DNA from: a bacterium
GTDB lineage: Bacteria > Bacillota_I > Bacilli_A > Izemoplasmatales > Izemoplasmataceae
Assembly (NCBI GenBank): GCA_018400615.1
Contig: JAGYML010000006.1
Span: 1 to 41,176, forward strand
DNA: 41,176 nucleotides
Direction of reading: 5' to 3'
Shown piece by piece: positions 33,158 through 41,176 of this stretch. The notes below the pieces were generated by a model. It ran no database searches, had not been told where the DNA came from, and worked only from the letters and a program-made list of their open reading frames with translations. Made by a program: the position numbers and the translations under genes. Positions within the stretch are counted from its first letter, which is position 1. Every line of letters begins with the position of its first letter.

Positions 33158-33394
33158 ATGAATCATAACGAGAAGAGACTTTACAGAAATGATCGCACAA
33201 AAATGCTTTTCGGAGTTTGTCAGGGGATCAGTGAGTATTTTGGTACAGATCCTTTTCTTGTGCGGCTGGTTGCAGTCGTAGCATTGTTTGCATCAGTGGG
33301 CACTGCGATACTTGTGTATATCCTCATGGCGGTATTGCTGCCTACTAAAACGCAACTGGTGTATGAAGGAAAAATCATAGATGATGGCATGTAA
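33158..33394 (+). CDS. PspC-domain membrane protein
   Basis: The 78-residue protein has a PspC-like core: KRLYRNDRTKMLFGVCQGISEYF, shown here only by its first residues KRLYRNDRTKMLFGVCQGIS, then DPFLVRLV and one long helix with VYILMAVLLP. PspC proteins are small inner membrane proteins tied to envelope stress in some bacteria. The ATG at 33158 follows AGGAGG. It sits 8 nt after ispF and before a YutD gene. The stand-alone form is common in Gram-positives. Confidence 0.9.
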   Translation: MNHNEKRLYRNDRTKMLFGVCQGISEYFGTDPFLVRLVAVVALFASVGTAILVYILMAVLLPTKTQLVYEGKIIDDGM

Positions 33395-33417
33395 AAACAA
33401 TTGAAAGAAGGCTAACC

Positions 33418-33663
33418 ATGATAGAAACGGAATTTGGAAAATTTGAACTAATCAAAGATTATAAAGAAGCATTTGACATCAAGACATTCAGTGAACGGTA
33501 CGTAAAATATTTTGATCAATACCCTTATATCGTAGGGGACATCAGTGCGGATATGCTAAGACTCAAAGGGTTCAATTCCAACACTGAAAATCAAATATAT
33601 GATTACTTGATGGAGTCAGCGACACCCAATGCACCCTACTTCATTTTGAAACGCATCAAATAA
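33418..33663 (+). CDS. YutD-like (DUF1027) protein
   Basis: The 81-residue protein matches YutD of Bacillus: a FELIKDYKEAFDIKTFSERY start, YPYIVGDISADMLRLKGF and a NAPYFILKRIK end. The function is unknown in all members I know. The ATG at 33418 follows AGAAGG. Just downstream lie the NifU-type and pgpA genes, whose Bacillus counterparts are also in the yut region, so the grouping is old. Confidence 0.85.
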   Translation: MIETEFGKFELIKDYKEAFDIKTFSERYVKYFDQYPYIVGDISADMLRLKGFNSNTENQIYDYLMESATPNAPYFILKRIK

Positions 33664-33707
33664 GAAATTTCATTAGCGTTTCACACACTGACTTTTTCCA
33701 TATCATG

Positions 33708-33713
33708 TATAAT
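33708..33713 (+). promoter_or_regulatory. Possible promoter of the nifU-type gene
   Basis: TATAAT at 33708-33713 lies 26 nt before the start. No matching -35 is seen at 16-18 nt. Confidence 0.4.
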
Positions 33714-33738
33714 GTGCACGTAAGAGAGGTGTTTAATC

Positions 33739-33972
33739 ATGGATGAAAAAGAAATTGAACAAAGAGCGGCAGAAGTCATCACAAAAATCCGCCCCTATAT
33801 CAACCGTGACGGTGGCGATATCAAGTTCGTAAAATACGAAGACGGTATTGTCTACGTTCAGATGCTGGGAGCATGTGTAGGCTGTGCAGCGATTGATACC
33901 ACACTCACTGATGGCGTGGAAGCCATACTGCTTGAAGAAGTCCCGGGCATTATTGGTGTTGAACAGATTTAA
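33739..33972 (+). CDS. NifU C-terminal-type iron-sulfur scaffold protein
   Basis: The 77-residue protein is a stand-alone NifU C-terminal domain: TKIRPYINRDGGDIKFVKYE then the cluster-binding Cys-x-x-Cys in GACVGCAAID. Such proteins carry 4Fe-4S clusters for delivery to apoproteins. The ATG at 33739 follows AGAGAGGTG. pgpA follows after 12 nt. It corresponds to YutI-like proteins in Bacillus. Confidence 0.94.
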   Translation: MDEKEIEQRAAEVITKIRPYINRDGGDIKFVKYEDGIVYVQMLGACVGCAAIDTTLTDGVEAILLEEVPGIIGVEQI

Positions 33973-33984
33973 GGAGGGTGGCTT

Positions 33985-34503
33985 ATGCGAGAAGAAACCG
34001 ATACGCATCGCTTGAACGATCTTAAAACACGCGATACTGTTGTCAAAAAACTGGCAGACAGAGGCGCAACGTTGAAAGATATTGCGGTCATTGTTTACGA
34101 TCTTCAAGCCAAATATATTGATAACCTTACAGTTGAGATGTGTTTGGAACACGTGGAAAAAGTAGTGATGAAACGTGAAGTTCAAAACGCAGTACTCACA
34201 GGTATGGAACTTGACAGACTTGCGGAAGAAGGGCACATAGAAGAACCGCTTAGAAGCATGCTTTTAGGCGACAATGGGCTGTATGGCATAGATGAAGTAC
34301 TCGCACTTGCCATCGTCAATGTCTATGGATCCATCGGATTTACAAACTTCGGCTATGTGGACAAGATAAAACCGGGCATTATCAAAAGCATCGATGATGC
34401 AGGCAAAGAGGAAGGCCGCTGCAATACCTTCCTGGACGACATCGTTGGAGCCATTGCTTCAGCGGCTGCAAGCAGTGTGGCGCACCGGTATGCAAATAAG
34501 TAG
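33985..34503 (+). CDS. pgpA: Phosphatidylglycerophosphatase A-type protein (YutG-like)
   Basis: The 172-residue protein has the Gram-positive PgpA features VMKREVQNAVLTGMELD, GLYGIDEVLALAIVNVYGSI, then GFTNFGYVDKIKPGI and NTFLDDIVGAIASA. The last acidic residues would hold metal. It should remove phosphate from phosphatidylglycerol phosphate, making phosphatidylglycerol. There are no clear membrane helices, unlike E. coli PgpA. The ATG at 33985 follows AGGAGGG. It shares a transcript with the NifU-type gene and is followed by a terminator. Confidence 0.88.
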   Translation: MREETDTHRLNDLKTRDTVVKKLADRGATLKDIAVIVYDLQAKYIDNLTVEMCLEHVEKVVMKREVQNAVLTGMELDRLAEEGHIEEPLRSMLLGDNGLYGIDEVLALAIVNVYGSIGFTNFGYVDKIKPGIIKSIDDAGKEEGRCNTFLDDIVGAIASAAASSVAHRYANK

Positions 34504-34531
34504 GGGAATCCATTTTTGATTTCCCTTTTTT
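34504..34531 (+). terminator. Terminator after pgpA
   Basis: GGGAATC (34504-34510) pairs with GATTTCCC (34518-34525) with one bulged T. Six T residues follow. Confidence 0.8.
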
Positions 34532-34532
34532 A

Positions 34533-34541
34533 TGCTATACT
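34533..34541 (+). promoter_or_regulatory. Promoter of the S1-domain gene (extended -10)
   Basis: TGCTATACT is an extended -10, directly after the pgpA terminator and 30 nt before the start. The -35 is poor. Confidence 0.55.
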
Positions 34542-34570
34542 GTATTGTAGTTTTAAAGAGGTGAAGCGTT

Positions 34571-34924
34571 ATGCAAAAAGGTGATATCGTAAAAGGCACC
34601 ATCACTGCCATCAAACCGTATGGTGCGTTTGTCCAAATCGATGAAGAGACATCGGGCTTGATTCACATTTCTGAAATCAGTCAGAAATTTGTCAAGGATG
34701 TGTCGGACTTTTTGAATGAAGGCCAGACATATGAATTCAGGGTGTTGTCCCTGGAAGAGGATGGCAAGGTGAATCTTGGCATGAAAAAGAAAAAGCTCAG
34801 AAAGAAGCGGCTCGACATTCACCTTAAAGATGGGTTCAAACCACTGGATAAAAGCCTTGATACCTGGATAGAAACCTATGAATACACACCCTTTGAAGAC
34901 CCCAATCAAAAGAAAGAGGAATAA
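34571..34924 (+). CDS. S1 RNA-binding domain protein (YugI/general stress protein 13-like)
   Basis: The 117-residue protein is a single S1 fold: [29 protein letters not shown] and [16 protein letters not shown] basic patch (KKKKLRKKR) and an acidic tail follow. Members bind RNA or ribosomes and affect stress response and virulence in some Gram-positives. The ATG at 34571 follows AAGAGGTGAAG. pgi starts two bases after its stop. A similar S1 gene lies near pgi in Bacillus. Confidence 0.9.
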   Translation: MQKGDIVKGTITAIKPYGAFVQIDEETSGLIHISEISQKFVKDVSDFLNEGQTYEFRVLSLEEDGKVNLGMKKKKLRKKRLDIHLKDGFKPLDKSLDTWIETYEYTPFEDPNQKKEE

Positions 34925-34926
34925 AC

Positions 34927-36261
34927 ATGATTACACTTGATCTCGACTATGCGCAAAAAGCGTATCAGAAAGCGTTGGATGAACCTGTTCTAGACAAACT
35001 TGTCAAAGCCCATAAAGAACTGGAAAACGGCACAGGCAAGGGCAATGATTTTTTAGGATGGCTTGATTTACCAACCAATATGGACTCTCAGATTACTGCT
35101 TTGAATGATGCAGCCTCAAAAATCAATGCCCAGAGTGACTACCTTTTGGTTATTGGAATCGGAGGCTCTTACCTAGGTGCCAAAGCAGCCATAGAAGCGT
35201 TGAGTCCCTACTTTGGAAAAAAAGACGGAGTGGAAGTGCTGTTTGCAGGCCACCATATTTCTGGGGAATACATGAGTGACTTGGAAGCCTATCTATCCGA
35301 TAAGCGCTTCTCAATCAATGTCATCAGCAAATCAGGTACGACCACCGAACCTTCAATCGCTTTTCGCAGATTTAGAAAGCTTCTTGAAAAACAAGTCGGA
35401 AAAACGGATGCAAAAACACGGATCTATGCAACCACCGATGAATCCAAAGGGGCGCTTAGAACCCTCTCAGACAAAGAAGGATTCACCTCCTTTGTGATTC
35501 CTGATGACGTGGGCGGTCGATACAGTGTCTTATCCCCTGTGGGGCTGTTGCCTATTGCGGCTGCGGGGATTGATATCAAAGCCATGCTCGAAGGGGCCAA
35601 AAAGGCAAATACCGAGCTTGGTGAGAAAACTGTTACCAACCCTGCATATCAATATGTCATGACTCGAAATGCGCTATATGATGAAGGCAAGAAGATTGAA
35701 ATATTCGTGCATTACGAACCCAAGCTGCATTTCCTGGGTGAATGGTGGAAACAGCTCTTTGGAGAAAGTGAAGGGAAGCAAAATCTAGGCCTTTTCCCTT
35801 CAAGTGCAGGCTTTACCACTGATTTGCATTCTCTTGGTCAGTACATTCAAGACGGAGAAAGGCATCTTTTTGAAACTGTGCTTAACATTGAATCCCCTAA
35901 AAAGGATCTCACGATTGAAACAGATGCTGAAAATCTAGACAAATTGAACTACCTCACTGGTAAAAACGTGGAAGAAGTCAACAAGAAAGCCATGCAGGGA
36001 ACCCTGCTTGCGCATCATGACGGAAACGCCCCTTCCATCGTCATCAATATTGAGAAAATGGACGCCGAAGCATTCGGTTACCTTGTGTTTTTTTATGAAC
36101 TCAGTTGCGCCTTATCAGGGTATTTACTCGGAGTGAATCCGTTTGACCAACCTGGTGTCGAGGCATACAAAAGCAACATGTTCGCTTTGCTTGAAAAGCC
36201 TGGTTTCGAAAAGGAAACCAAAGCCATAAAAGCAAGATTTGACAGTAAAAAAACACGTTAA
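34927..36261 (+). CDS. pgi: Glucose-6-phosphate isomerase
   Basis: The 444-residue enzyme has [18 protein letters not shown], the sugar-phosphate site [43 protein letters not shown] and [12 protein letters not shown]. It interconverts glucose-6-P and fructose-6-P in glycolysis. This is the short Gram-positive form, about 100 residues shorter than E. coli Pgi. The ATG at 34927 lies 2 nt after the S1 gene. It ends in a shared terminator. Confidence 0.96.
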   Translation: MITLDLDYAQKAYQKALDEPVLDKLVKAHKELENGTGKGNDFLGWLDLPTNMDSQITALNDAASKINAQSDYLLVIGIGGSYLGAKAAIEALSPYFGKKDGVEVLFAGHHISGEYMSDLEAYLSDKRFSINVISKSGTTTEPSIAFRRFRKLLEKQVGKTDAKTRIYATTDESKGALRTLSDKEGFTSFVIPDDVGGRYSVLSPVGLLPIAAAGIDIKAMLEGAKKANTELGEKTVTNPAYQYVMTRNALYDEGKKIEIFVHYEPKLHFLGEWWKQLFGESEGKQNLGLFPSSAGFTTDLHSLGQYIQDGERHLFETVLNIESPKKDLTIETDAENLDKLNYLTGKNVEEVNKKAMQGTLLAHHDGNAPSIVINIEKMDAEAFGYLVFFYELSCALSGYLLGVNPFDQPGVEAYKSNMFALLEKPGFEKETKAIKARFDSKKTR

Positions 36262-36283
36262 CCTAACGGTTACGTGTTTTTTT
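36247..36283. terminator. Bidirectional terminator between pgi and the DagK-like gene
   Basis: The stem AAAAACACG plus TAACC pairs with GGTTA plus CGTGTTTTT, with one bulge. T runs occur on both strands, so it can end both convergent genes. Confidence 0.88.
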
Positions 36284-36285
36284 AA

Positions 36286-37161
36286 TCACTTATACAGTTC
36301 ATCGAGCGTATTCCAGTCAAACACTTTGAAATGGGCCATCTTCTTTGTATAATCCACAGCTATGGATTTGGTTTTCGGGAAGGTTTCACCATCACATTGA
36401 GCGATCTGGCTGGTAAACATGGAGGCTTTGACGTGTTTTGCCTTCTTGATAAAAACGTATTTTTTCAATCTCGTATGAAACCCGAAATAGACACTTAGAA
36501 ACACTAAGAAAAGTTTGAGTTTTCGCATGCCGTGGACCACGATTACATCCATGAATTCATCACTCAGCCTTGCCTCAGGCGCGATGCGCATCCCGCCTCC
36601 GAAATACTGTCCGTTATTGATGCCTATCATGTAGACTTTCTTGAAGGTGTAGAGCTCATCATCGATGGTGACTTCGGCGTAGGTGGGCTTGAATGATAAA
36701 AAGCCTTTCAGGGTGTTAAAGAAATAATTGAACTTGTTTCTGTTTTTGGAAAGGTTGACGCGGTGGGCAATCATTCCATCAATCCCTATCCCTGAGCCAT
36801 TCATGAAATAACGTTGTTTGGTGTTGTGGGTGAGTTTCAATATGGGTTGGTAACGTGTGGGTTCCCTTTTCAGGGTTCTTAGAAAATCATTGCCTGATCC
36901 GTTACCCATCACGTAAACATCGTGGGTCATGTGAAGGCTGTAGGTTTTATTGATGAATGTATTGATGGTACCATCCCCACCCAGAAGTAAAATTCTTATG
37001 TCTTCTGGCGTGTGTTTGATATAATATTCAATGTCTTTTATCTTAAGCAAGCTTTTCAAACGAAAAGGAATGCCCTTTTCCTTAAAATGGTCGATAACCT
37101 TCTTGGTTGTCCGCTTGGACTTTTTATTTTTTGATAATGGATTGTGTAAAATCACAAACAT
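36286..37161 (-). CDS. Diacylglycerol/lipid kinase, DagK family
   Basis: The 291-residue protein has the family's nucleotide-binding LLLGGDGTINTFIN and GNGSGNDFLRTLKR loops, FMNGSGIGIDGMIA and INNGQYFGGGMRIAPEA. It probably phosphorylates diacylglycerol or a related lipid. The exact substrate is not clear (DgkB, YegS and BmrU share these motifs). The ATG at 37161 follows AAAGGGA; longer starts lack a spaced site. It is divergent from tsaE, with an extended -10 at 37191-37199. Confidence 0.88.
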   Translation of the reverse strand: MFVILHNPLSKNKKSKRTTKKVIDHFKEKGIPFRLKSLLKIKDIEYYIKHTPEDIRILLLGGDGTINTFINKTYSLHMTHDVYVMGNGSGNDFLRTLKREPTRYQPILKLTHNTKQRYFMNGSGIGIDGMIAHRVNLSKNRNKFNYFFNTLKGFLSFKPTYAEVTIDDELYTFKKVYMIGINNGQYFGGGMRIAPEARLSDEFMDVIVVHGMRKLKLFLVFLSVYFGFHTRLKKYVFIKKAKHVKASMFTSQIAQCDGETFPKTKSIAVDYTKKMAHFKVFDWNTLDELYK

Positions 37162-37190
37162 TGTTATCATTCCCTTTATATGGTAGTTCA

Positions 37191-37199
37191 ATTATAGCA
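37191..37199 (-). promoter_or_regulatory. Promoter of the DagK-like gene (extended -10)
   Basis: On the minus strand TGCTATAAT (37199 to 37191) is a perfect extended -10, and a good -35 is lacking. It lies in the 77-nt gap shared with the divergent tsaE gene. Confidence 0.6.
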
Positions 37200-37238
37200 T
37201 GTAAAGACGATTATACCTACCAGGAATGGAGTGGTTTT

Positions 37239-37691
37239 ATGGAAAAAACCAAAAGGATACAATCACTTGATGAAATGCGCATTTTTGCTAAGCAATGCGC
37301 CTCTTTTGTATCTGAAGGCTTCGTCATCGGCCTTGAGGGCGATCTAGGAGCTGGAAAGACGACTTTTACAAAGTTTCTGGGAGAAGCGCTCGGAATAAAA
37401 GGTGTCATCAATTCTCCCACGTTTACAATCATGAAAGTCTATGAGGAAGGCCGTCTTCCCCTTTACCATATTGATGCTTACAGACTTGAGGGAATCGGTG
37501 CCGATTATGACCTTGAAGAATATATTGATGGACGTGGGGTAGCGGTTATAGAGTGGTATGGGAGAATTCTAGAAAGCATGCCCGAGGCATACCTTGCGTT
37601 AAAAATCGAATGGACTGGCGAGGAAAGCCGGATTATCAGCATGAAAGGAAGTGGACGTTATGAGCCAATCATTGAAGCACTTGGTACTTGA
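37239..37691 (+). CDS. tsaE: tRNA t6A modification ATPase TsaE
   Basis: The 150-residue protein has Walker A GDLGAGKTTFTKFLGEALG, SPTFTIMKVYEEG, HIDAYRL and VIEWYGRI. It binds the TsaB-TsaD complex and supplies ATPase turnover in t6A synthesis at position 37 of ANN-reading tRNAs. The ATG at 37239 follows TGGAGTGG; an earlier in-frame start at 37107 would lie inside the DagK-like gene. Its 3' end overlaps tsaB by 32 nt. Confidence 0.95.
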   Translation: MEKTKRIQSLDEMRIFAKQCASFVSEGFVIGLEGDLGAGKTTFTKFLGEALGIKGVINSPTFTIMKVYEEGRLPLYHIDAYRLEGIGADYDLEEYIDGRGVAVIEWYGRILESMPEAYLALKIEWTGEESRIISMKGSGRYEPIIEALGT

Positions 37692-38262
37692 CAGTGCGAC
37701 GGATTATCTATACATAGGCATTTTTGAGGAAGACAAACCCTTGAGGGAGTACTATGAACTTGGGCACAACGATCACTCGGTCAAACTCATGGATGAATTG
37801 ACGAAGCTCTTTGATGCGTTGAACATGAAAGTCACGGATTTAGCCAGCATCATCGTGGGTAACGGACCGGGAAGCTATACCGGTGTACGCATTGGGGTCG
37901 TGGTGGCGAAAATGCTTGCGTGGACCAAAGACGTCCCCCTTTATACTGTCAGTAGCCTAGCTTTGATGGCGAGTGGACATACCGGCAAAGTGCTTGCCTG
38001 GATAGACGCCAGGAGAAACCATGCGTTTTTGGGCCTTTTCGAAGTCTCTGAGACGTCTATGAAAGCTTTAGATAAAGAACAATACACCCACCTGGATACT
38101 TACAAGGACACCGTAGCCTTCGATAAGGAAACAACCAGTGGAAAACCCAATATCAAAAAACTATTCAATAGCAATCTGTTGACACACGCTACACACATAC
38201 ATGCCGTGGCCCCGGTGTATTTGAGACAAACAGAAGCGGAACGCAATCTCAATGATAAATGA
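37660..38262 (+). CDS. tsaB: tRNA t6A modification protein TsaB
   Basis: The 200-residue protein shows the TsaB start LVLDSATDYLYIGIF, then IIVGNGPGSYTGVRIGV and AWIDARRNHAF. TsaB is a catalytically inactive TsaD relative that holds the TsaD complex together. The ATG at 37660 follows AAGGAAG with 8-nt spacing; a GTG three codons earlier overlaps the site. It overlaps tsaE by 32 nt and rimI by 11 nt. Confidence 0.93.
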   Translation: MSQSLKHLVLDSATDYLYIGIFEEDKPLREYYELGHNDHSVKLMDELTKLFDALNMKVTDLASIIVGNGPGSYTGVRIGVVVAKMLAWTKDVPLYTVSSLALMASGHTGKVLAWIDARRNHAFLGLFEVSETSMKALDKEQYTHLDTYKDTVAFDKETTSGKPNIKKLFNSNLLTHATHIHAVAPVYLRQTEAERNLNDK

Positions 38263-38713
38263 CCAGGTGATTATTCGTAAGATGGACATGTCTGATGTGC
38301 CTTATGTCTATGAAATGGAAAAACAAGCCTTCGCAGACGGATTTGATAAGTCGATGCTTTATGATGAAATACTTTACAATGCCATGGCACATTATTTTAT
38401 TGCGCTAAAAGAAGGTGAGCGCATCGGATATTATGGGCTATGGCATACAGATCCAGGGGCTCAAATACTGAATTTGGTTGTGAATGATGCTTACAGACAA
38501 AAAGGGGTAGGCAAAGAACTGGTAAGCCATGCCATACGTTTTTGCAAGACAAAGCATATTGACAATCTGACTTTGGAAGTAAGGCCTTCAAACCAAGCGG
38601 CGATTAGGCTTTATGAGTCTCATGGATTCAAGATTGCCGCAAAAAGAAAACACTATTACAAAGATGGCGAAGACGCTTATCTGATGAACCTTGAGTTAGG
38701 AGTGAAACCATGA
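38252..38713 (+). CDS. rimI: GNAT N-acetyltransferase (RimI-type)
   Basis: The 153-residue protein is a GNAT acetyltransferase: LNLVVNDAYRQKGVGKELV holds the acetyl-CoA loop, then EVRPSNQAAIRLYESHGF. RimI acetylates the N-terminus of ribosomal protein S18, and the gene between tsaB and tsaD is a known Gram-positive arrangement. The ribosome site of the ATG at 38252 is weak, so it relies on coupling to tsaB. The stop overlaps tsaD as ATGA. Confidence 0.92.
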   Translation: MINDQVIIRKMDMSDVPYVYEMEKQAFADGFDKSMLYDEILYNAMAHYFIALKEGERIGYYGLWHTDPGAQILNLVVNDAYRQKGVGKELVSHAIRFCKTKHIDNLTLEVRPSNQAAIRLYESHGFKIAAKRKHYYKDGEDAYLMNLELGVKP

Positions 38714-39702
38714 TCGTACTCGGTGTAGAAAGCAGTTGTGACGAGACAAGCGTCAGTGTCACACAAGATGGTAAAACGATACTTTCAAACGTCGTATTTT
38801 CTCAAATAACCACGCATCAGGCATTTGGGGGCGTGGTACCCGAAGTCGCATCACGCGAACACATAAAGAAAATGACGGTGGTATTTGAAGAAGCCCTTCA
38901 AAAAGCCAAGATCACTGCAAAAGATATTGATCTTGTGGCAGTGACTAAAGGACCGGGTCTCATAGGCAGTCTGTTGGTTGGCATCAACGGAGCCAAAGCT
39001 TTCGCATTCGCCAATGACATTCCGATTATCGGAGTGCACCATATTGCGGGACACATCTATGCAAACCAGATTGAAAGCACTATGGAATTTCCTTTGATTG
39101 CGCTTGTCGTATCAGGAGGCCATACCGAACTCATTCTCATGAAGGACCACTACAGTTTTGAAAAACTTGGCGAAACCCAGGACGATGCAGTGGGTGAAGC
39201 CTATGATAAAATTGCGAGAGTCCTTGAACTTGGGTATCCCGGGGGCCCTGCAATTGATGAACTTGCCCATACAAAGGCGCCTACTTATGCCATGCCCAGG
39301 ATTCAGACAAAAGGAGACTATGATTTCTCCTACAGTGGGTTGAAAAGTCATGTCATCAATTTGGTCAACACCTTGAAAATGAAAAAAGAGCCCATCGACA
39401 AGGCAGGGCTCGCATCGGCTTTTCAACAGGCGGCTGTCAAGCACTTGATTGACAAATCTCTCAAGGCTGTGGAAGATACACATGCCAAAATGTTCATAGT
39501 CGCCGGAGGCGTGTCTGCGAACAAGCATTTAAGAAGTGAAGTGGAAGCCCACTTCACCCATGTGAAAACATCCGTCCCGCCATTTGCCTATTGTACGGAC
39601 AATGCGGCAATGATGGGCATTGCAGGGTATTATCAGTACCAGAAAAATCCTGTAAGCGATTCAATGCGCATCAACGGGCATTCAAGACTGAATTTGGAAT
39701 AA
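38710..39702 (+). CDS. tsaD: tRNA N6-adenosine threonylcarbamoyltransferase TsaD
   Basis: The 330-residue enzyme starts IVLGVESSCDETSVSV, with metal ligands His111 and His115 in HIAGHIYANQ. VVSGGHTELI, AVGEAYDKIARVL and DNAAMMGIAG follow. It moves the threonylcarbamoyl group to A37 of tRNA. TsaC (the threonylcarbamoyl-AMP synthase) is not here. The ATG at 38710 overlaps rimI by 4 nt. No clear terminator follows; the next gene starts 61 nt on. Confidence 0.97.
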   Translation: MIVLGVESSCDETSVSVTQDGKTILSNVVFSQITTHQAFGGVVPEVASREHIKKMTVVFEEALQKAKITAKDIDLVAVTKGPGLIGSLLVGINGAKAFAFANDIPIIGVHHIAGHIYANQIESTMEFPLIALVVSGGHTELILMKDHYSFEKLGETQDDAVGEAYDKIARVLELGYPGGPAIDELAHTKAPTYAMPRIQTKGDYDFSYSGLKSHVINLVNTLKMKKEPIDKAGLASAFQQAAVKHLIDKSLKAVEDTHAKMFIVAGGVSANKHLRSEVEAHFTHVKTSVPPFAYCTDNAAMMGIAGYYQYQKNPVSDSMRINGHSRLNLE

Positions 39703-39735
39703 TTTGTTTTTCTTTAGGTTTAGAGGGTTTTTTAG

Positions 39736-39741
39736 TATACT
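39736..39741 (+). promoter_or_regulatory. Weak candidate promoter of glnS
   Basis: TATACT at 39736-39741 has only a poor TTTAGG 17 nt upstream. The gene could instead be read from the tsaD transcript. Confidence 0.3.
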
Positions 39742-39763
39742 GGAGTAAATGAAGGTGAGAAAA

Positions 39764-41176
39764 ATGGAAAACAGTAATTTTATCAGATCTATTATCGAAG
39801 AAGACCTCAAAAGCGGAAAGCATGAGAGAGCCATCACGCGCTTTCCACCGGAACCGAGTGGTTTTTTGCACCTCGGGCATGCAAGATCGATTGTGATGAA
39901 CCATACCCTTGCAAAAGATTTTGGAGGGTATTTCAACTTGCGCTTTGATGATACGAACCCCATAAAGGAAGATGCGCTTTTTGTGGAGGGTATAAAACGG
40001 GATATCGCTTGGTTGGGCGCAGATTGGGAGAACCTTCTGTATGCCAGTGACTACTTTGACACAATGTATGAGAAGGCCGAACTGCTTATCAAGAAGGGCC
40101 TTGCCTACGTATGTGACCTCACATACGAAGCCATCAAGGACCACCGTGGTGATCTAAAGACCCCCGGTAAAAACAGCCCTTACAGAGACAGAAGCGTTGA
40201 AGAAAACCTCGAACTCTTCCGTGCGATGAAAGATGGAAAATACTCTGATGGTGAAAAGGTTCTGAGAGCCAAAATCGACATGGCCAGTCCCAACATGAAC
40301 ATGCGCGACCCGATTATTTACAGAATCCAGCATGGACACCACCACAACACCAAGGACAAGTGGTGTATTTACCCCATGTATGACTTTGCCCATCCACTTG
40401 AAGATGCAATAGAAGGCATTACCCATTCTCTTTGCAGTCTTGAGTTTGAAGACCACCGTCCTTTATATGACTGGTTTGTCAAACATTGCGAGATGGACAG
40501 TGTTCCGAGACAAATTGAATTCGGGAAACTCAAAATTGCCAATCAGATTATTGGGAAACGCGCCATCCGCGTCCTTGTGGAAGAAGGGTTTGTAGACGGG
40601 TGGGACGATCCACGTCTCATCACCATCGCAGGCCTTAGAAGACGTGGGGTGCCCGCAGAAGCCATAAGGAACTTCATCAAGGCACTGGGTTTACCTAAAA
40701 GTGAAGGGGAAACCGAACTTGAAATGCTTGATGAGTACGTCAGAGACTACTTGAAAAGTCGTGCGAAACGCATTCATGCAGTTGTTGATCCTATCAAAGT
40801 CATCATTACCAACTACCCAAAAGACAAGATAGAAACCGTAAACAGCGCGGAGTTCAACCGTGAAAACGAAGCACTCGGTCAAAGAGACATGACGTTTAGC
40901 AATACCGTCTACATCGAACGTGAAGACTTCCTCGAAGTCAAGCCCAACAAGAAATGGAAACGGCTCTCACTCGACATCGAAGTCCGTCTCATGCACGCGT
41001 ACTTCATTAAAGCCAATGAGGTCGAATACGACAAAGACGGTAATGTAGAAACCATTTATGCAACGTATGACCCGAATACAAAAAGCGGATCAGGCTTCAA
41101 GGAAAGAAAACCAAACGGAAACATCCATTATGTGGATGCCAAAACCGCACACAAAGCTACCTTCAGACTCTATGAA
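39764..41176 (+). CDS. glnS: Glutaminyl-tRNA synthetase (5' part, runs off window)
   Basis: The 471 visible residues are open to the window edge. The class I HIGH site is [10 protein letters not shown] (36-39), preceded by [26 protein letters not shown] and GLRRRG are typical of GlnRS and not of GluRS. The loop that reads MSKRK in E. coli is IGKRA here (263-267), keeping the Lys and Arg. It charges tRNA-Gln directly. The ATG at 39764 follows AAGGTGAG; an in-frame ATG 15 nt earlier is also possible. Roughly 80 C-terminal residues are missing. Confidence 0.95.
   Translation, partial: MENSNFIRSIIEEDLKSGKHERAITRFPPEPSGFLHLGHARSIVMNHTLAKDFGGYFNLRFDDTNPIKEDALFVEGIKRDIAWLGADWENLLYASDYFDTMYEKAELLIKKGLAYVCDLTYEAIKDHRGDLKTPGKNSPYRDRSVEENLELFRAMKDGKYSDGEKVLRAKIDMASPNMNMRDPIIYRIQHGHHHNTKDKWCIYPMYDFAHPLEDAIEGITHSLCSLEFEDHRPLYDWFVKHCEMDSVPRQIEFGKLKIANQIIGKRAIRVLVEEGFVDGWDDPRLITIAGLRRRGVPAEAIRNFIKALGLPKSEGETELEMLDEYVRDYLKSRAKRIHAVVDPIKVIITNYPKDKIETVNSAEFNRENEALGQRDMTFSNTVYIEREDFLEVKPNKKWKRLSLDIEVRLMHAYFIKANEVEYDKDGNVETIYATYDPNTKSGSGFKERKPNGNIHYVDAKTAHKATFRLYE

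Noticed and set aside
1-41176. CRISPR array, tRNA/rRNA genes, transposases or prophage
   Set aside because: No regularly spaced repeats, tRNA-like sequences ending in CCA or mobile-element proteins were recognised. This was by eye only.

Overview
The window is a chromosomal replication-origin neighbourhood of a low- to moderate-GC Gram-positive-type bacterium (Bacillota, or a related Mycoplasmatota-like lineage such as Acholeplasma/Izemoplasma relatives). The evidence is the gene order dnaN-dnaA-oriC-rpmH-rnpA-yidC-jag, strong SD sequences, SigA-type promoters, the presence of YutD, CdaA and a Firmicute-type PgpA, and TGA used as a stop. No mobile element, tRNA, rRNA or CRISPR array is visible. 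The exact taxon cannot be fixed from the sequence alone.

Layout. (1) 1-3052: dnaA and dnaN on the minus strand, with a DnaA-box-rich origin between dnaA and rpmH and a possible second origin element between dnaA and dnaN. (2) 3053-9246: rpmH, rnpA, yidC (lipoprotein form), jag/khpB, pth and mfd, all leaving the origin on the plus strand. (3) 9279-15191: an unknown five-helix membrane protein, then a compact minus-strand shikimate operon transcribed aroA-aroB-aroC-chorismate mutase-aroE/aroK fusion-aroQ. It lacks only DAHP synthase. (4) 15349-21883: a plus-strand one-carbon/folate group: fhs, an M32 carboxypeptidase, an FMN-binding flavin-reductase-like protein, folD, a TIGR01906-type membrane protein and glyA. 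(5) 22039-29312: glnA, hslO (Hsp33), dus, hflX and nrdJ (B12-dependent ribonucleotide reductase), mostly single-gene units separated by clear terminators.

(6) 29549-33663: cdaA followed by a membrane PAS/degenerate-GGDEF protein, 5-formyl-THF cyclo-ligase, ispD, ispF, a PspC protein and a YutD protein. (7) 33739-36261: NifU-type scaffold, pgpA, an S1-domain protein and pgi. (8) 36286-41176: a DagK-like lipid kinase on the minus strand, then tsaE-tsaB-rimI-tsaD (t6A tRNA modification) and glutaminyl-tRNA synthetase, which runs off the window.

Most of the window is housekeeping. The items most worth a second look are the membrane-anchored PAS protein with a destroyed GGDEF motif immediately downstream of the c-di-AMP cyclase, the phased DnaA-box array, the AroE-AroK fusion in a head-on operon near the origin, and a glutaminyl-tRNA synthetase whose MSK loop is altered. 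Promoters here often combine an extended -10 (TGnTATAAT) with a poor -35.
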